Origin: Flammeovirga kamogawensis
GTDB taxonomy: Bacteria; Bacteroidota; Bacteroidia; Cytophagales; Flammeovirgaceae
NCBI RefSeq assembly: GCF_018736065.1
Contig: NZ_CP076128.1
Location: 3,077,501 to 3,141,500, forward strand
Reading direction: 5' to 3'
Length of the DNA stretch: 64,000 bases
The position numbers and the translations under genes were made by a program. Positions within the stretch are counted from its first letter, which is position 1; every line of letters begins with the position of its first letter. Below are positions 19,392-29,200 of the stretch, in pieces. The notes below the pieces were generated by a model, which had not been told where the DNA came from, searched no databases, and saw nothing but the letters and a program-made list of their open reading frames with translations.

Positions 19392-19855
19392 TATTTTTTT
19401 CTTTTCTCTCTTAATCGTTTAAAGAAGCTCATTAATAAATTATGACATTCTTCCTCAAGGATTCCTGTTATATATTTTGACTTTGGGTGTGCTAATTTAT
19501 TTGAATAAGCTCTAAACCCCCTTTTATCATCTGGTGCTCCATAAACTATTTGACCTAGCTGTGCCCAAAAAATTGCACCAGCACACATTGCACAAGGCTC
19601 TAATGTTACATATAAAGTACAATCTGATAGATGTCTTGATCCTAAATAATTTGTAGCTGCAGTAATTGCAAGCATTTCTGCATGTGCAGTGGGATCATTT
19701 AGTTTTTCTGTTTGGTTATATCCTTTACCTATTATCTTACCATTTGCTACTACTAATGCTCCTACTGGTATTTCATCTTCTTCAAATGCTTTTTGAGCTT
19801 CTGCTAGAGCTAATTGCATAAATTTAAAATGTTCTTTAGAAATTTTATCAGACAT
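19391..19855 (-). CDS. tadA: tRNA-specific adenosine deaminase TadA
   Basis: Zinc-dependent deaminase that converts adenosine to inosine at the wobble position (A34) of tRNA-Arg(ACG). I chose the start at MSDKISKEHF (154 residues); a frame extending to 19885 adds ten residues without family support. The zinc site is clear: H58 and catalytic E60 in TAHAEM, C88 and C91 in LEPCAMCAGA. The N-terminal ALAEAQKAFEEDEIPVGALVV segment is typical of the family. The gene is followed, with a one-base overlap, by a TPR protein. Confidence 0.95.
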   Translation of the reverse strand: MSDKISKEHFKFMQLALAEAQKAFEEDEIPVGALVVANGKIIGKGYNQTEKLNDPTAHAEMLAITAATNYLGSRHLSDCTLYVTLEPCAMCAGAIFWAQLGQIVYGAPDDKRGFRAYSNKLAHPKSKYITGILEEECHNLLMSFFKRLREKRKK

Positions 19856-19885
19856 AAATTGTACTATTCTAATATTTGTAAACAT

Positions 19886-20185
19886 TATGACTAAGTAGTC
19901 ATTTTTATGAATAATTAAATTAAATCAATATTTTATTGACTTTTAAGAAGTCAAAACACCTTGTTAATAGCCTATTTAGACGAATAGCATCTTTTTTTCG
20001 ATGAACACACTATATAGTTAGATGAAGCAATTTTTAATTTCTTAATAAATTCAAATATTTACAAACAAGGAATTTATGATAAAGTACTTCATTATTTCCT
20101 AAGAGTGTAATTTGTACATTTTTACAAATTAATTATTGAACTGTATAATAAAGTACTTTGAATTAACGTTTTAAATACGCGAAGC
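19886..20185. other. Divergent intergenic region between tadA and a sigma factor gene
   Basis: A 300-base AT-rich region that must contain promoters for tadA (leftward) and the sigma factor (rightward). I see no exact TAnnTTTG element and no gene. The closest is TACTTTG at about 20154-20160, one base short in the spacer. Confidence 0.4.
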
Positions 20186-20809
20186 ATGAAACAATATATA
20201 CTATCTGACCAAGAATTAATATCTCAATACCTTAACGGTAGCGAAATTGCTTTTGAACAACTATTGAATAAATACAAAAACAAGCTATTTACAAGTATTC
20301 TACTTATTGTAAAAGACGAATATGTAGCTGAAGATTTATTGCAAGATACATTTATTAAAGCAATAAAAATGATCAGAGCAGGTAAGTATAATGAGGAAGG
20401 TAAATTTATGCCTTGGATTTCTCGCATAGCACATAATATGGCTATTGATTACTTCCGTAAACAAAAGCGTTACCCTACTATAGTCATGGAAGATGGTAGT
20501 AGTGTTTTTGATACTTTAGAATTCTCTGAACATTCTTTTGAGGATAAGAAAATTCAAAAAGAAACTCAAGATAACGTAAGAAATTTGGTAGATCGTTTAC
20601 CAGATACTCAAAGGGAAGTATTAGTGATGCGTCATTATATGCAAATGAGTTTCCAAGAAATTGCTGATTCTACTGGTGTTAGTATTAATACTGCATTGGG
20701 TAGAATGCGTTACGCCCTCATCAATCTTCGCAAAATGATGGAGCAACAAAGCGAAAATTCTACTAATGCAGTTAGACAAAAAACATCCACACAAAGAATC
20801 TCTTCTTAA
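20186..20809 (+). CDS. ECF-type RNA polymerase sigma factor
   Basis: A 207-residue group 4 sigma factor. Region 2 spans about residues 22-95, including EDLLQDTFIKAIKMI (core binding) and FMPWISRIAHNMAIDYFRKQKR (-10 recognition). Region 4 spans about 130-185 with the helix-turn-helix MSFQEIADSTGVSINTALGR. The C-terminal 20 residues are polar and overlap the following small gene by 44 bases. The neighbouring small protein may control it, as regulators often lie directly downstream of ECF sigma genes. The inducing signal is unknown. Confidence 0.93.
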   Translation: MKQYILSDQELISQYLNGSEIAFEQLLNKYKNKLFTSILLIVKDEYVAEDLLQDTFIKAIKMIRAGKYNEEGKFMPWISRIAHNMAIDYFRKQKRYPTIVMEDGSSVFDTLEFSEHSFEDKKIQKETQDNVRNLVDRLPDTQREVLVMRHYMQMSFQEIADSTGVSINTALGRMRYALINLRKMMEQQSENSTNAVRQKTSTQRISS

Positions 20810-21020
20810 TAAGGTAATTCTTCAATTATATAACGAAGAGTCTTTATCACTTGATGATAAAAAAATTATCTCAACAGATGCTACGTGTAAAAAATTCCTA
20901 AAAGATGGGACTACTACAAAAAATGCTTTAGATAAAATTGAAAAAGAACCTAGTATTAGGTCTATTAAAAATATATTGGAATTCGCTAAAAAGGCGATTG
21001 ACAACGACGAGTCTAATTGA
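20766..21020 (+). CDS. Small protein overlapping the sigma factor gene, possible regulator
   Basis: An 84-residue cytoplasmic protein without membrane segment or recognisable domain. It is rich in K, D and S, and predicted helical (LLNKVILQLYNEESLSLDDKK near the start, IKNILEFAKKAI near the end). It starts at an ATG inside the sigma factor gene, 44 bases before that gene's stop, which indicates translational coupling. The position suggests an anti-sigma or co-regulator, but no zinc-binding HxxxCxxC motif or transmembrane helix supports this. A strong terminator follows, so the pair is a complete operon. Confidence 0.65.
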   Translation: MQLDKKHPHKESLLNKVILQLYNEESLSLDDKKIISTDATCKKFLKDGTTTKNALDKIEKEPSIRSIKNILEFAKKAIDNDESN

Positions 21021-21040
21021 TTTTAATAAATTAAACTCTT

Positions 21041-21076
21041 AAAAAAAGGCTATCATTTTGATAGCCTTTTCTTTTT
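21041..21076 (+). terminator. Intrinsic terminator of the sigma factor operon
   Basis: AAAAGGCTATCA pairs with TGATAGCCTTTT around a short loop and is followed by CTTTTTC. It lies just outside the left end of the insertion sequence, so the operon is intact. Confidence 0.85.
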
Positions 21077-21086
21077 CTTAAAAGAA

Positions 21087-21111
21087 TGTCTCGTCCTGAA
21101 TTAGTGTTACA
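21087..21111 (+). repeat. Left terminal inverted repeat of the IS3 element
   Basis: The 25 bases match the reverse complement of 22445-22469 at about 18 positions; the mismatches are concentrated in the middle. Confidence 0.85.
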
Positions 21112-21125
21112 CAAAACGTAACATT

Positions 21126-21554
21126 ATGAATGAAGATCAAGAATATCAGTACACTAAACGTACACAAAAAGATTACAGCTACTCTTTTAAATTACAAGTT
21201 GTAGATGAAGTGGAACGAGGGGAAATAGGTATAACGGCAGCAAGACTTAAATATGGAATACAAGGTCATGGTACCATCCGTACTTGGATAAGAAAGTATG
21301 GTAATTTAGATTGGGATAATAAATCTGATTTAAAAATGGGAAAGACACCAGAACAAAAATTATTGGAGCTAGAACAAAAGGTTCTATTATTAGAGAAGCA
21401 AAAAGCTTCTTTAGAAAAACAACTCTACGTAACAGATAAAAAAGCAATTTTCTTTGATATGATGATCGATATTGCTGAGGATGAGTTTAATATTCCTATT
21501 AGAAAAAAGTCTTTACCCAAGCAGTTGACCAATTCAAAAAAGAAGAAAAAATAG
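21126..21554 (+). CDS. IS3-family transposase OrfA
   Basis: A 142-residue DNA-binding subunit. The first 60 residues form the IS3/helix-turn-helix domain (YSFKLQVVDEVERGEIGITAARLKYGI, then GTIRTWIRKYG). Residues 75-105 form a leucine-zipper-like coiled coil (KLLELEQKVLLLEKQKASLEKQL), typical of OrfA multimerisation. The gene ends in a lysine-rich tail that contains the slippery heptamer A AAA AAG at 21536-21542, in the correct phase for -1 frameshifting into orfB. OrfA alone usually represses transposition; the OrfAB fusion is the transposase. Confidence 0.92.
   Translation: MNEDQEYQYTKRTQKDYSYSFKLQVVDEVERGEIGITAARLKYGIQGHGTIRTWIRKYGNLDWDNKSDLKMGKTPEQKLLELEQKVLLLEKQKASLEKQLYVTDKKAIFFDMMIDIAEDEFNIPIRKKSLPKQLTNSKKKKK
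21536..21542 (+). promoter_or_regulatory. Programmed -1 ribosomal frameshift site
   Basis: A AAA AAG lies with zero-frame codons AAA (21537-21539) and AAG (21540-21542). A -1 slip continues through GAA GAA AAA ATA GGA directly into the orfB frame, which has no stop before its own start. Confidence 0.8.
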
Positions 21555-21574
21555 GAGTCAAACCGACTTGTGAA

Positions 21575-22432
21575 TTGCTTGGGTTAAATCGACAAATTTA
21601 TTATCGTTCGAAAAGAAAAGTAAAAAAGAATAATAGTATTGCATCTAAAGTAGTAGACTTAGTGAAAAGAATTCGTTTGAAACAAACTAAAATAGGGACA
21701 AGGAAATTATATCAATTACTTCTTCCTGAATTGCAATTACTAAATGTAGGTAGAGATAAGCTTTTTGATATCATGAGGGCTAATCGACTCGATATCAAGC
21801 CTAAAAAACAATATCATGTCACTACAAATTCTCATCACAGGTTTAAAAAGCATAAAAACCTTATTGAGCATTTGGAAATAAATAGACCTGAACAAGTATT
21901 AGTTTCTGATATAACTTACATAGGTGAGCGAAGTAACCCAATGTATCTATCCTTAGTAACAGATGCCTATTCTAAGAAAATAATGGGGTTAAATGTATCA
22001 GATAGTTTGAATGCAAATGGAGCTATTGCAGCATTAAAAGAAGCACTGAAAAATAGAAACTATGTTGATTTACCAATGATACACCATTCAGATAGAGGAT
22101 TACAATATTGTAGTCACGAGTATCAACGACATCTTCAGGAAAATAAAGTATTGTGCTCGATGACGGAATCTTACGATCCTTATCAAAATGCGGTAGCAGA
22201 AAGAATAAACGGAATTCTTAAGCAAGAATTTATTTTAGGAATAAAAATTAATGATCTCGATTTAATGAATAAATTTATTAGAGAATCTGTATATATTTAC
22301 AATAATGAAAGGCCTCATTGGAGTAATTATATGAAGACACCTGTTGAGATGCATCAGCAAAGTGAAATAAAAATGAGAACTTATAAAAGTAAAAATAGCA
22401 CCGAGTCTACACTCGATGCTATCAATATATAA
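21575..22432 (+). CDS. IS3-family transposase OrfB (DDE integrase domain)
   Basis: Catalytic part of the IS3 transposase, 285 residues from a TTG at 21575, but normally made as an OrfAB fusion through the frameshift at 21536. An HTH_21-like segment lies near residues 20-80. The rve integrase core has the catalytic triad D112 (LVSDITYI), D173 (HHSDRGLQY) and E209 (AVAERINGILKQEF), giving the DD(35)E spacing. The C-terminal YNNERPHWSNYMKTP motif is characteristic of the family. No stop or frameshift interrupts it, so it is probably functional. Confidence 0.93.
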   Translation: MLGLNRQIYYRSKRKVKKNNSIASKVVDLVKRIRLKQTKIGTRKLYQLLLPELQLLNVGRDKLFDIMRANRLDIKPKKQYHVTTNSHHRFKKHKNLIEHLEINRPEQVLVSDITYIGERSNPMYLSLVTDAYSKKIMGLNVSDSLNANGAIAALKEALKNRNYVDLPMIHHSDRGLQYCSHEYQRHLQENKVLCSMTESYDPYQNAVAERINGILKQEFILGIKINDLDLMNKFIRESVYIYNNERPHWSNYMKTPVEMHQQSEIKMRTYKSKNSTESTLDAINI

Positions 22433-22444
22433 TAGGTCTAAATC

Positions 22445-22469
22445 TGTAACGCTATGGACGGACTAGACA
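22445..22469 (-). repeat. Right terminal inverted repeat of the IS3 element
   Basis: Read on the minus strand it begins TGTCTAGTCC and ends GTTACA, mirroring the left end. The GAA target duplication follows at 22470-22472. Confidence 0.85.
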
Positions 22470-22476
22470 GAACCTT

Positions 22477-23586
22477 CTAAATAATATTATATTTTAAACC
22501 CATACTTACAGCGTATGCTTTAGGTGTTAAAGATATATCTTCATTTGTACTCTGATCTGTTAAAGACATTCCATAAGATGTTCCTAGCTTTACAGAATAT
22601 TTTTCTGATAACTTATAATTTAGTTCCGCTCCTACTTGAGCGGTTAAGGAAACAGTAGATAGATCACTTCCATTTATTAAAGTATCATTTGTTGTTTTAT
22701 GCTGAAGTAAAACATTTGTGACTGCTGCTGCATGTACACCTAAAGACCACTTTTCTTTTTCAAAAGCATATCCAACTTTTACAGGTATAGATAATACTTT
22801 TTGAGCTATTTCTCCTGAATTATCATTATGATTTACAGTATAAAGTAGATCTGTGAACTTTACTCCTAGAGCTAAAAACTGTCCTTTATTAAATTTTACT
22901 CCACCTTCAATACCTATAACTGGTGCAATTGCAGTATTCGATATTAATTGATCATTTACTTTTAGATTTGGATCAATTGACTGCATTTCTATATTTACAC
23001 CAATATAGTTTTGCTTCTTTCTTTTATTTCCTGATACTGTCCCTGCCGAAATCAAATTCTGATTATAACTTGAATTTAAAGCTAAATCATTTTGTATATC
23101 AGTTTTTTCTCTTTCAATTCTACCTAATTCGTGGTAAACATATTCTGATGTTTCTTCATCATTATCAATTACTTTTTTAGTCTCAGTTACTATCTTTCTA
23201 GAAGGTATATCATTCATTTTATCTGTAAAATCAATTTTTGATATATTTTCTACAATCGATATTTTTTTAGAAGGTACACCTTCTAAAATATTTACTGGTA
23301 ATACTGATGCTGTTTCAATTTTTTTATCATTAGTAATAACTTTAATACCTGCAAAAGATTCCTCTCTAGGCATATCATATTTTACTAAAAAACTTGTCAG
23401 TAAACCAACTGTAATCATTGCAGCAACAGAACGAAGAAAAGTATGATAGCTTTTCTTTTTATTAAAACCATCAATTTCTTCTTCTATTGAATCCCATAAG
23501 TCTGCAGGTGGAGCAACACTTTCATTTTGAAATGCATCTTTCCACACTTTTTCAAAATCTCCGTAATTATCCTCTTTCTTTTGCAT
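22477..23586 (-). CDS. Anti-sigma-like membrane protein with outer-membrane beta-barrel domain
   Basis: A 369-residue protein from MQKKEDNYGD; a start 30 bases upstream (379 residues) is possible. The cytoplasmic N-terminus carries PPADLWDSIEEEID, a motif common in Bacteroidota sigma-linked proteins. One transmembrane segment (about residues 50-67, AAMITVGLLTSFLV) follows, then a low-complexity linker, then a C-terminal region of alternating beta strands (about 190-369, ending SMGLKYNII) resembling an outer-membrane porin-like barrel. It overlaps the sigma factor gene, so it probably holds that sigma factor in check at the inner membrane. A single helix plus a barrel would span both membranes. 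The IS3 insertion lies four bases past the TAG stop, so its own terminator has been separated from it. Confidence 0.8.
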   Translation of the reverse strand: MQKKEDNYGDFEKVWKDAFQNESVAPPADLWDSIEEEIDGFNKKKSYHTFLRSVAAMITVGLLTSFLVKYDMPREESFAGIKVITNDKKIETASVLPVNILEGVPSKKISIVENISKIDFTDKMNDIPSRKIVTETKKVIDNDEETSEYVYHELGRIEREKTDIQNDLALNSSYNQNLISAGTVSGNKRKKQNYIGVNIEMQSIDPNLKVNDQLISNTAIAPVIGIEGGVKFNKGQFLALGVKFTDLLYTVNHNDNSGEIAQKVLSIPVKVGYAFEKEKWSLGVHAAAVTNVLLQHKTTNDTLINGSDLSTVSLTAQVGAELNYKLSEKYSVKLGTSYGMSLTDQSTNEDISLTPKAYAVSMGLKYNII

Positions 23587-24127
23587 AACAATATCTTTCA
23601 ATTTCAGATTCTTCAATCATTGCCTTAAGTAATTTTCTTGCTCTCGAAAATTGAGATTTAGAAGTACCTTCTGTAACACCCGTCATTTCTGCAATTTCTT
23701 TATGCTTATAACCTTCAATAGCATATAAGTTAAAGATTACCCGACAACCATCAGGTAAACGCTGTAGAAGATTTAATAACTCTTGAAAGCTATAATCGTT
23801 TAACGCCATTGCTTCTTCTTTCAGGTCATACATATCGTTTACATCCATCATAGGATATAAGTATAATTTAGACCTCTGAAAGTTAATTGCAGTATTCACT
23901 ACAATTCTTCTCATCCAATGTTTTAAAGATGATTCATTTCTAAAAGTTCCAATTTTTTTAAAAATCTTAATAAACGATTCTTGTACAATGTCTCTTGCAT
24001 CTTCTTCTGTTCTGGAATATCTACAAGCTACAGACATTAGCGCACTACTGTATTGTTCGTAGAGTCTTCTCTGGATTCGTTTATCGCCGTTTTTACAGCC
24101 TTCGATTAAATCTTCGTCTTGAAACAT
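23567..24127 (-). CDS. ECF-type RNA polymerase sigma factor
   Basis: A 186-residue group 4 sigma factor with region 2 at about residues 20-90 (EEDARDIVQESFIKIFKKI and LKHWMRRIVVNTAINFQRS) and region 4 at about 120-170 (LLQRLPDGCRVIFNLYAIEGYKHKEIAEMTGVTEGTSKSQFSRAR in outline). It belongs to the Bacteroidota type in which the next gene encodes a membrane anti-sigma protein; that gene overlaps its 3' end. It heads the operon, and the 312 bases upstream should hold the promoter. Confidence 0.93.
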   Translation of the reverse strand: MFQDEDLIEGCKNGDKRIQRRLYEQYSSALMSVACRYSRTEEDARDIVQESFIKIFKKIGTFRNESSLKHWMRRIVVNTAINFQRSKLYLYPMMDVNDMYDLKEEAMALNDYSFQELLNLLQRLPDGCRVIFNLYAIEGYKHKEIAEMTGVTEGTSKSQFSRARKLLKAMIEESEIERYCYAKERG

Positions 24128-24439
24128 GATGGATTTAAGTTACGTTTTATCCTTTACAGGATTAAAAAAATCAATATTTCAGTTTCTACATTAAAATAAA
24201 GAGACTTCTTTATTATTTAATTTGACACTACTCTTGCAGAACTGATTTACCTTAAGTCAACTATGTACTATATAGACACATAGTTTATGAAAATTGAATA
24301 GAGTTATATTGATCTAATGTAGATAAACGTTCTTAAATACTGATTATTAGCTCTTTATATTTTTGATTATTTCACAGTGAGTATTAATAGTTACTAAAGA
24401 AAATTGCAAAATATCTTAAAAACCAACCTTTTTGTTAAA
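24128..24439. other. Intergenic region upstream of the sigma factor operon
   Basis: 312 AT-rich bases between the sigma factor start and the stop codon of the barrel protein gene. I see no gene, RNA or clear terminator; promoter elements for the sigma factor are expected but not evident. Confidence 0.4.
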
Positions 24440-26200
24440 CTAAAATTTACCAATAAATCCAAAATGTATTTTAGCTAAATCCATGTTAAGAGCAATTTCA
24501 TCTGTTCGACCAAGGGCATATGCTATAGAAAAGTCACCAGAACGGGTTTCTATATTTACTCCTGCCCCTATACCAAGCGGTAAATCAACTACATCCCCAT
24601 CTCCAGTAATTGCAATATCTGCAAACAAGAAAATGAATGATGTTCCACCAATATTTATTCTAGGTTCTGCAGTAAAAATAGCGTATCGGTCTACATAAAG
24701 TTCTCCTTCGTTAAAACCTCTTAAACTTCTAAATCCACCTATTCTATATAATTCGTTTTTATAAAAATGATCTCCTATCATTTGGGCAGCATCTATTTTT
24801 AGATAACCATCTAACCACTTTGTCATTCCAAAATAATATTCTGCATCAAATTGCCATTTTATAACTGCAGAGTTAGGTTGTATTCCTTCATAAATATCTT
24901 GATCAAAGGATGGGTTATAGATTATAGTTCGTTGTCCTCCACTAAATGTTCCTTTCCAACGAATACCCCTTCTTGGAGCTAAAGGATCATCTAAATTTTG
25001 CCATTTATACCCTACAGAATATGTTGTAGTTTTTGTATCATTTAAAGTGTCTGCTTCTTGTTCAGATATTTCTCTAAGTAAACGACTAGATTCCCAATTT
25101 GCACCTAATTTAATTTCTCCTCTTATTGATACTTTTCTACTAAAATCAATTCCATTATTTACCATTAAAAATGTAGAATCCTGCTTTTGTAAATTTATTG
25201 AATAGCCAAAATCAAATCTAGATCTAAATATTCTGGGGTGCTCATATCTAGCATTAAACCATTGCGAATCATTATCCGGCTTTTTCCAATCTATATAAAA
25301 TTTTTTTCCTGTTCCAAATGGGTTTCTTAAATCTAAAAGTACTTGTCCTGTTAGTAGTAATCCTCCTTCTTCATCAGAATTAGGAGCAAAACCTAACATA
25401 CCATCTGCTCTACTTGCCTTACGTTTTTCAATTGGCATTTCTACCATTGCTTTACCATATTCAAATACTACTTTTGGCGATTTTTTTAGTTTTAAATAAG
25501 GTGTTTCCTTTAAAATTACTTCAGCTCTATCAACATTTCTTTGTCTAAAAACTTCACCTTTTTTTAAACCTAAATATGCTTCAAAAAATTTTTTATGTAC
25601 ACCTAATGGTGCAGTTTTTTTTACAATCAACGTATCAAAAACTACAGGGTCTCCTAAGTTTACTTTAAGTACTCCTTGTAATTTATTATTGTTATTAAAG
25701 GATATCGAATCAATCCAAGTAGAAGCAAAAGGGTAACCTCTATCTTCATAATATCTAATTATCTGATCTTTTGCTTTTGATAATTCCGTAGTTCGAACTT
25801 CTTTATTAACTCCATTTCCTTTCCAATACCTTCCCTTTAATACTTGCATATTTACTGCTTTAGTATCAACAGTCATTACCTCAAGTTTTGGCCCGATAAA
25901 TACTACATATTTATAACTACTCTCTTTTTTAAGGATTGTGTCAACAGATGTAAGTAAGTAGCCAAATTCTGAAAGTTGGGTCACTTTATTTTTAGCGGCT
26001 AGTTTTAATTCTAAAGAATCTTTAAATGAATTAGGTTGAAATTGTTTACGAATAGAATGATGAATATTATCGTCTACCAATTCCCATTCTAAAGTATATG
26101 TTTCTTGGCCAAATAAATTGCCTGTAAAAAGTAAAAGTAGAGTAGTTATTACCACTACTCTACTCTTTTTATTTTCTATATGATTAAATTTTTTATTCAA
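24440..26200 (-). CDS. BamA/TamA-family outer-membrane protein
   Basis: A 586-residue Omp85-superfamily protein. A signal peptide covers about residues 1-31 (RVVVITTLLLLFTGNLFGQ). POTRA-like segments follow to about residue 240 (RYYEDRGYPFASTWIDSI and RAEVILKETPYLKL), then a 16-strand-type surface antigen barrel with the lid-loop motif region RIGGFRSLRGFNEGE (about 485-500) and a terminal strand ending in phenylalanine (IHFGFIGKF). Such proteins insert or translocate other proteins at the outer membrane. It is shorter than BamA, closer to TamA or a patatin-less barrel. Its start overlaps the 3' end of the alpha-2-macroglobulin gene by eight bases, so the two are coupled. Confidence 0.88.
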   Translation of the reverse strand: MNKKFNHIENKKSRVVVITTLLLLFTGNLFGQETYTLEWELVDDNIHHSIRKQFQPNSFKDSLELKLAAKNKVTQLSEFGYLLTSVDTILKKESSYKYVVFIGPKLEVMTVDTKAVNMQVLKGRYWKGNGVNKEVRTTELSKAKDQIIRYYEDRGYPFASTWIDSISFNNNNKLQGVLKVNLGDPVVFDTLIVKKTAPLGVHKKFFEAYLGLKKGEVFRQRNVDRAEVILKETPYLKLKKSPKVVFEYGKAMVEMPIEKRKASRADGMLGFAPNSDEEGGLLLTGQVLLDLRNPFGTGKKFYIDWKKPDNDSQWFNARYEHPRIFRSRFDFGYSINLQKQDSTFLMVNNGIDFSRKVSIRGEIKLGANWESSRLLREISEQEADTLNDTKTTTYSVGYKWQNLDDPLAPRRGIRWKGTFSGGQRTIIYNPSFDQDIYEGIQPNSAVIKWQFDAEYYFGMTKWLDGYLKIDAAQMIGDHFYKNELYRIGGFRSLRGFNEGELYVDRYAIFTAEPRINIGGTSFIFLFADIAITGDGDVVDLPLGIGAGVNIETRSGDFSIAYALGRTDEIALNMDLAKIHFGFIGKF

Positions 26201-29200
26201 CTACTATTGTTCTTGCTCCATTATAAGAATGATAAGCTCCGTTATACATTGCATCAGCACTAACAGGACCTACTTTAAATGTTCCTTTACTTACAGCTCT
26301 CACTACATAAAAATATGTTTTTACCTTTTTATTTGCTGTTGTAAAGAAGTGTACACGGTCGTCTCTAAAATCTACATGCTGAGGAATACTTGCTTTAGAT
26401 TTAGTCCAACCCATGCCTGGTACATCTCCTAATCTTGGATTTTCGATTTCAAAACCTGCTGGTAACATGTCTGTTACTACAACATTTTCTATATTCCTTC
26501 CATCAGATTGTAAAGTAATACCTACTATAATTAAATCATTTTGCTTAAATGAAGATGTAGATAAAGCTTTTCCGTCTCTATCATAATATGTTCTTCTAAC
26601 TTTTAACTTTTTATCTTCTTCAGGGTATCTTCCTGATGCGTTTAAACCTTCAATCTCCCAAAAATAATAAAGTTGCCCATTTCCGGTTACTTTAATAACT
26701 ATTTCTCTCCCTAGAACTTCTTTAGTAAGTGAAAGGTCATCATTATCAAATTCAGCTACTGTATTTCCATCTGCTAAAATAACTGCTTTTACATTCTGAG
26801 CAGATGCTTTCTGTGCTAATTTACCTAAAGCTAATAAGCCAAAAGCTCTTTCTTGAGTTGACATCCACTCTTTACTTTTCATAGACTCTGTCAACTCTTT
26901 TGATAACACTCCAATTTGAGCATTCTTAGGGTCAGTACTTAATAATACATTTAAAGCCAATGCTTGGTCTCTTATAAATGATGAAAAACTACCACCAAAT
27001 TCTGACTCAGACTTACTTACTCCAAAAGATTTTGGTAATAATAGGCGATAACTTTTTTGGTCTCCAACTCTTAAATAAGAAGCTGCTAAAACATACTTTG
27101 AATCTTTTGGTACTAAAGAACTATTTTTCTTATAATAATTCATTGTAGGTATATCTGCCTTACCCGCTTCTGCTAAGATATACAAAGCATAAAATGTAGT
27201 TTTATCTGCATAAGTTCTAGAAGTTCTTTCGTTTCTACTATTGTAATAAGTATATGTTACTTTATTCTTTTTCTTTACATTTTGTAGAAGATAATCTAAT
27301 AACTTATTTACTACTTTTTGATCTACTTCATACCCTTTATTTTTTGCTTCTAATAAAAAGTGTGCTGCATAAGCAGATCCATAATAACTTACATATGATC
27401 CTCCTTGCCAATAAGACAAACCTCCATTATACATCTGCATACTTTGAAGTTTTCTTATTGCTTCATTAATATAGAAATCAGACTTATTAGAATGAATACC
27501 TTTATTTAATGTATTGGCTAAATCTCCTAAATATAACTGAGGAAATACTGCCGATGTAGTTTGTTCAACACACCCATAAGGATATCTAATTAGATAGTTC
27601 AGGCTTTTCGCAAATTGCATCATTGGTGATTTACTCAACCATAGTTTTCCTTTAATTGAAGATTTAATATAATCTTCTTTTAAATCTATAGATTTAGACT
27701 GATTAGCTTGAATTACATTTTCACCACTTGATTTTAGTAAAGATGTAGAAGGACGTACATTAATATTCGTTTCAGAAATAAAATCTTCATTTAATGCATG
27801 TGCAATTACTGTTACTTTACCTGTACCAATTGTATTATCTGCTTTTAAAGTAAAGTTGATTATTTTCTCAGAATTAGCTGGTATTTTTACCGTTTCTAGT
27901 TGAGTATTTTCTACAGACAGTGCCCCTTCAATTGCTAAAGATGTTTTTACATCAACAGACTTATCTGTTGTGTTTGCTAACATAATACTTGCCTCATTTT
28001 TATCTTTAGGGCTTAAAAAGCGAGGTAAAGAAGTACTTATAACTAAAGGATCTTTAACTTTCATCTTCGTTTCTGCAGTACCAAAAGCATTACCTTTTAT
28101 TGCTACAGCCATTACTCTCAACTCACCAGAAAACTCAGGAATATCAACTGTAAACTTCACTTTTCCATCATCATCAGTTTTTAATGTTCCGCTCCAATAG
28201 GCTACAAGATTTACTCTATTATTAATCATAGGATTAGCTCTTGCTCCTAAATTAGCCATATCAGAACCAAAGCTATTGGCTTGCTGTTTAAACTGCATCA
28301 TCTTAGGGTAAATGTTGTAAGTTTCAACATTCAGTGCTCTATTCTGGTAAAAGAAATTAAACGGATTAGGTGTTATATAATTCTTTATCTGTAATATTCC
28401 TTCATCAACAACAGCTACTGTAACTTCAATATCTTCTTCTCCATTACCAGATGTAACTTCTATAGTTTGAGATTTTCTAGAACGACTATTTGTAGGTGCA
28501 TCTATTCTCAGGTCTATTTTTCTTTTTGGTGATGTTACTTTTAATGGTACAAAGCCATGTGCCACAGTTAAAGGTAAAGCATTGTCTTTCGCTCCTTTAA
28601 TTAAAGTTGCTGTAATAAATATGTTTGGTAGATGCTCATCTTCTATTGGAATTTCTATAGATGCTGACTTATTATCAGTATTTATAATTTGATATGATAC
28701 TACTTCATCCTGCTCAATAGTAACAAGCATTTTTCCTTTAAAAGGTGTTTTGAATAAGACTTTTGCTTTGTCTCCAATATTATAAACTGTTTTTTCTGGC
28801 TCAATGGTAACTCTACCTTCTTTATCAACTTCAAATGCTGAATTAGTGGTCTCACCCCATCCATAAGCGTAATAGCGTTTATTTACATAATTACTTGCTC
28901 CAGGTAATTTTATTTGAACTTCATATTCGCCAGAAATTTCAGGAATAAATGAGAAGTATGCCTTTTCGCCAGATATATTTATATTTTTAGTAGAAACAGG
29001 AATAGCTTTTTTTCTTGATACATATCTATAACGTCCATTGTATGTACTTTCCATTACAGACTGCCACTCATAACGTATAAGTTTAACAATAACTTTAGCG
29101 TTATTAGCTACTTTCATATTTTTATTCACAGCTATAATTGGCAGTTTAACCTTACTTTTTGTTTTCACATACCAATCATCGTTCTTAATACCAATAAAAT

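Larger units (their letters stand above)
21087..22469 (+). mobile_element. Complete IS3-family insertion sequence (1383 bp)
   Basis: The element is bounded by imperfect inverted repeats of about 25 bp starting TGTCT at both ends (left TGTCTCGTCC..., right TGTCTAGTCC..., with a shared inner TAGnGTTACA). A 3-bp direct repeat GAA flanks it (21084-21086 and 22470-22472), the size typical of the IS150 branch. It carries orfA and orfB in the IS3 arrangement, with orfB in the -1 frame. All parts look intact, so the insertion may be recent and the element active. It lies between two sigma factor operons and ends five bases short of the neighbouring gene's stop codon, apparently without breaking any gene. 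Confidence 0.93.

Noticed and set aside
19856-19885. Extended TadA start
   Set aside because: The ten extra residues (MFTNIRIVQF) are not part of the deaminase fold, and an internal ATG gives the usual length.
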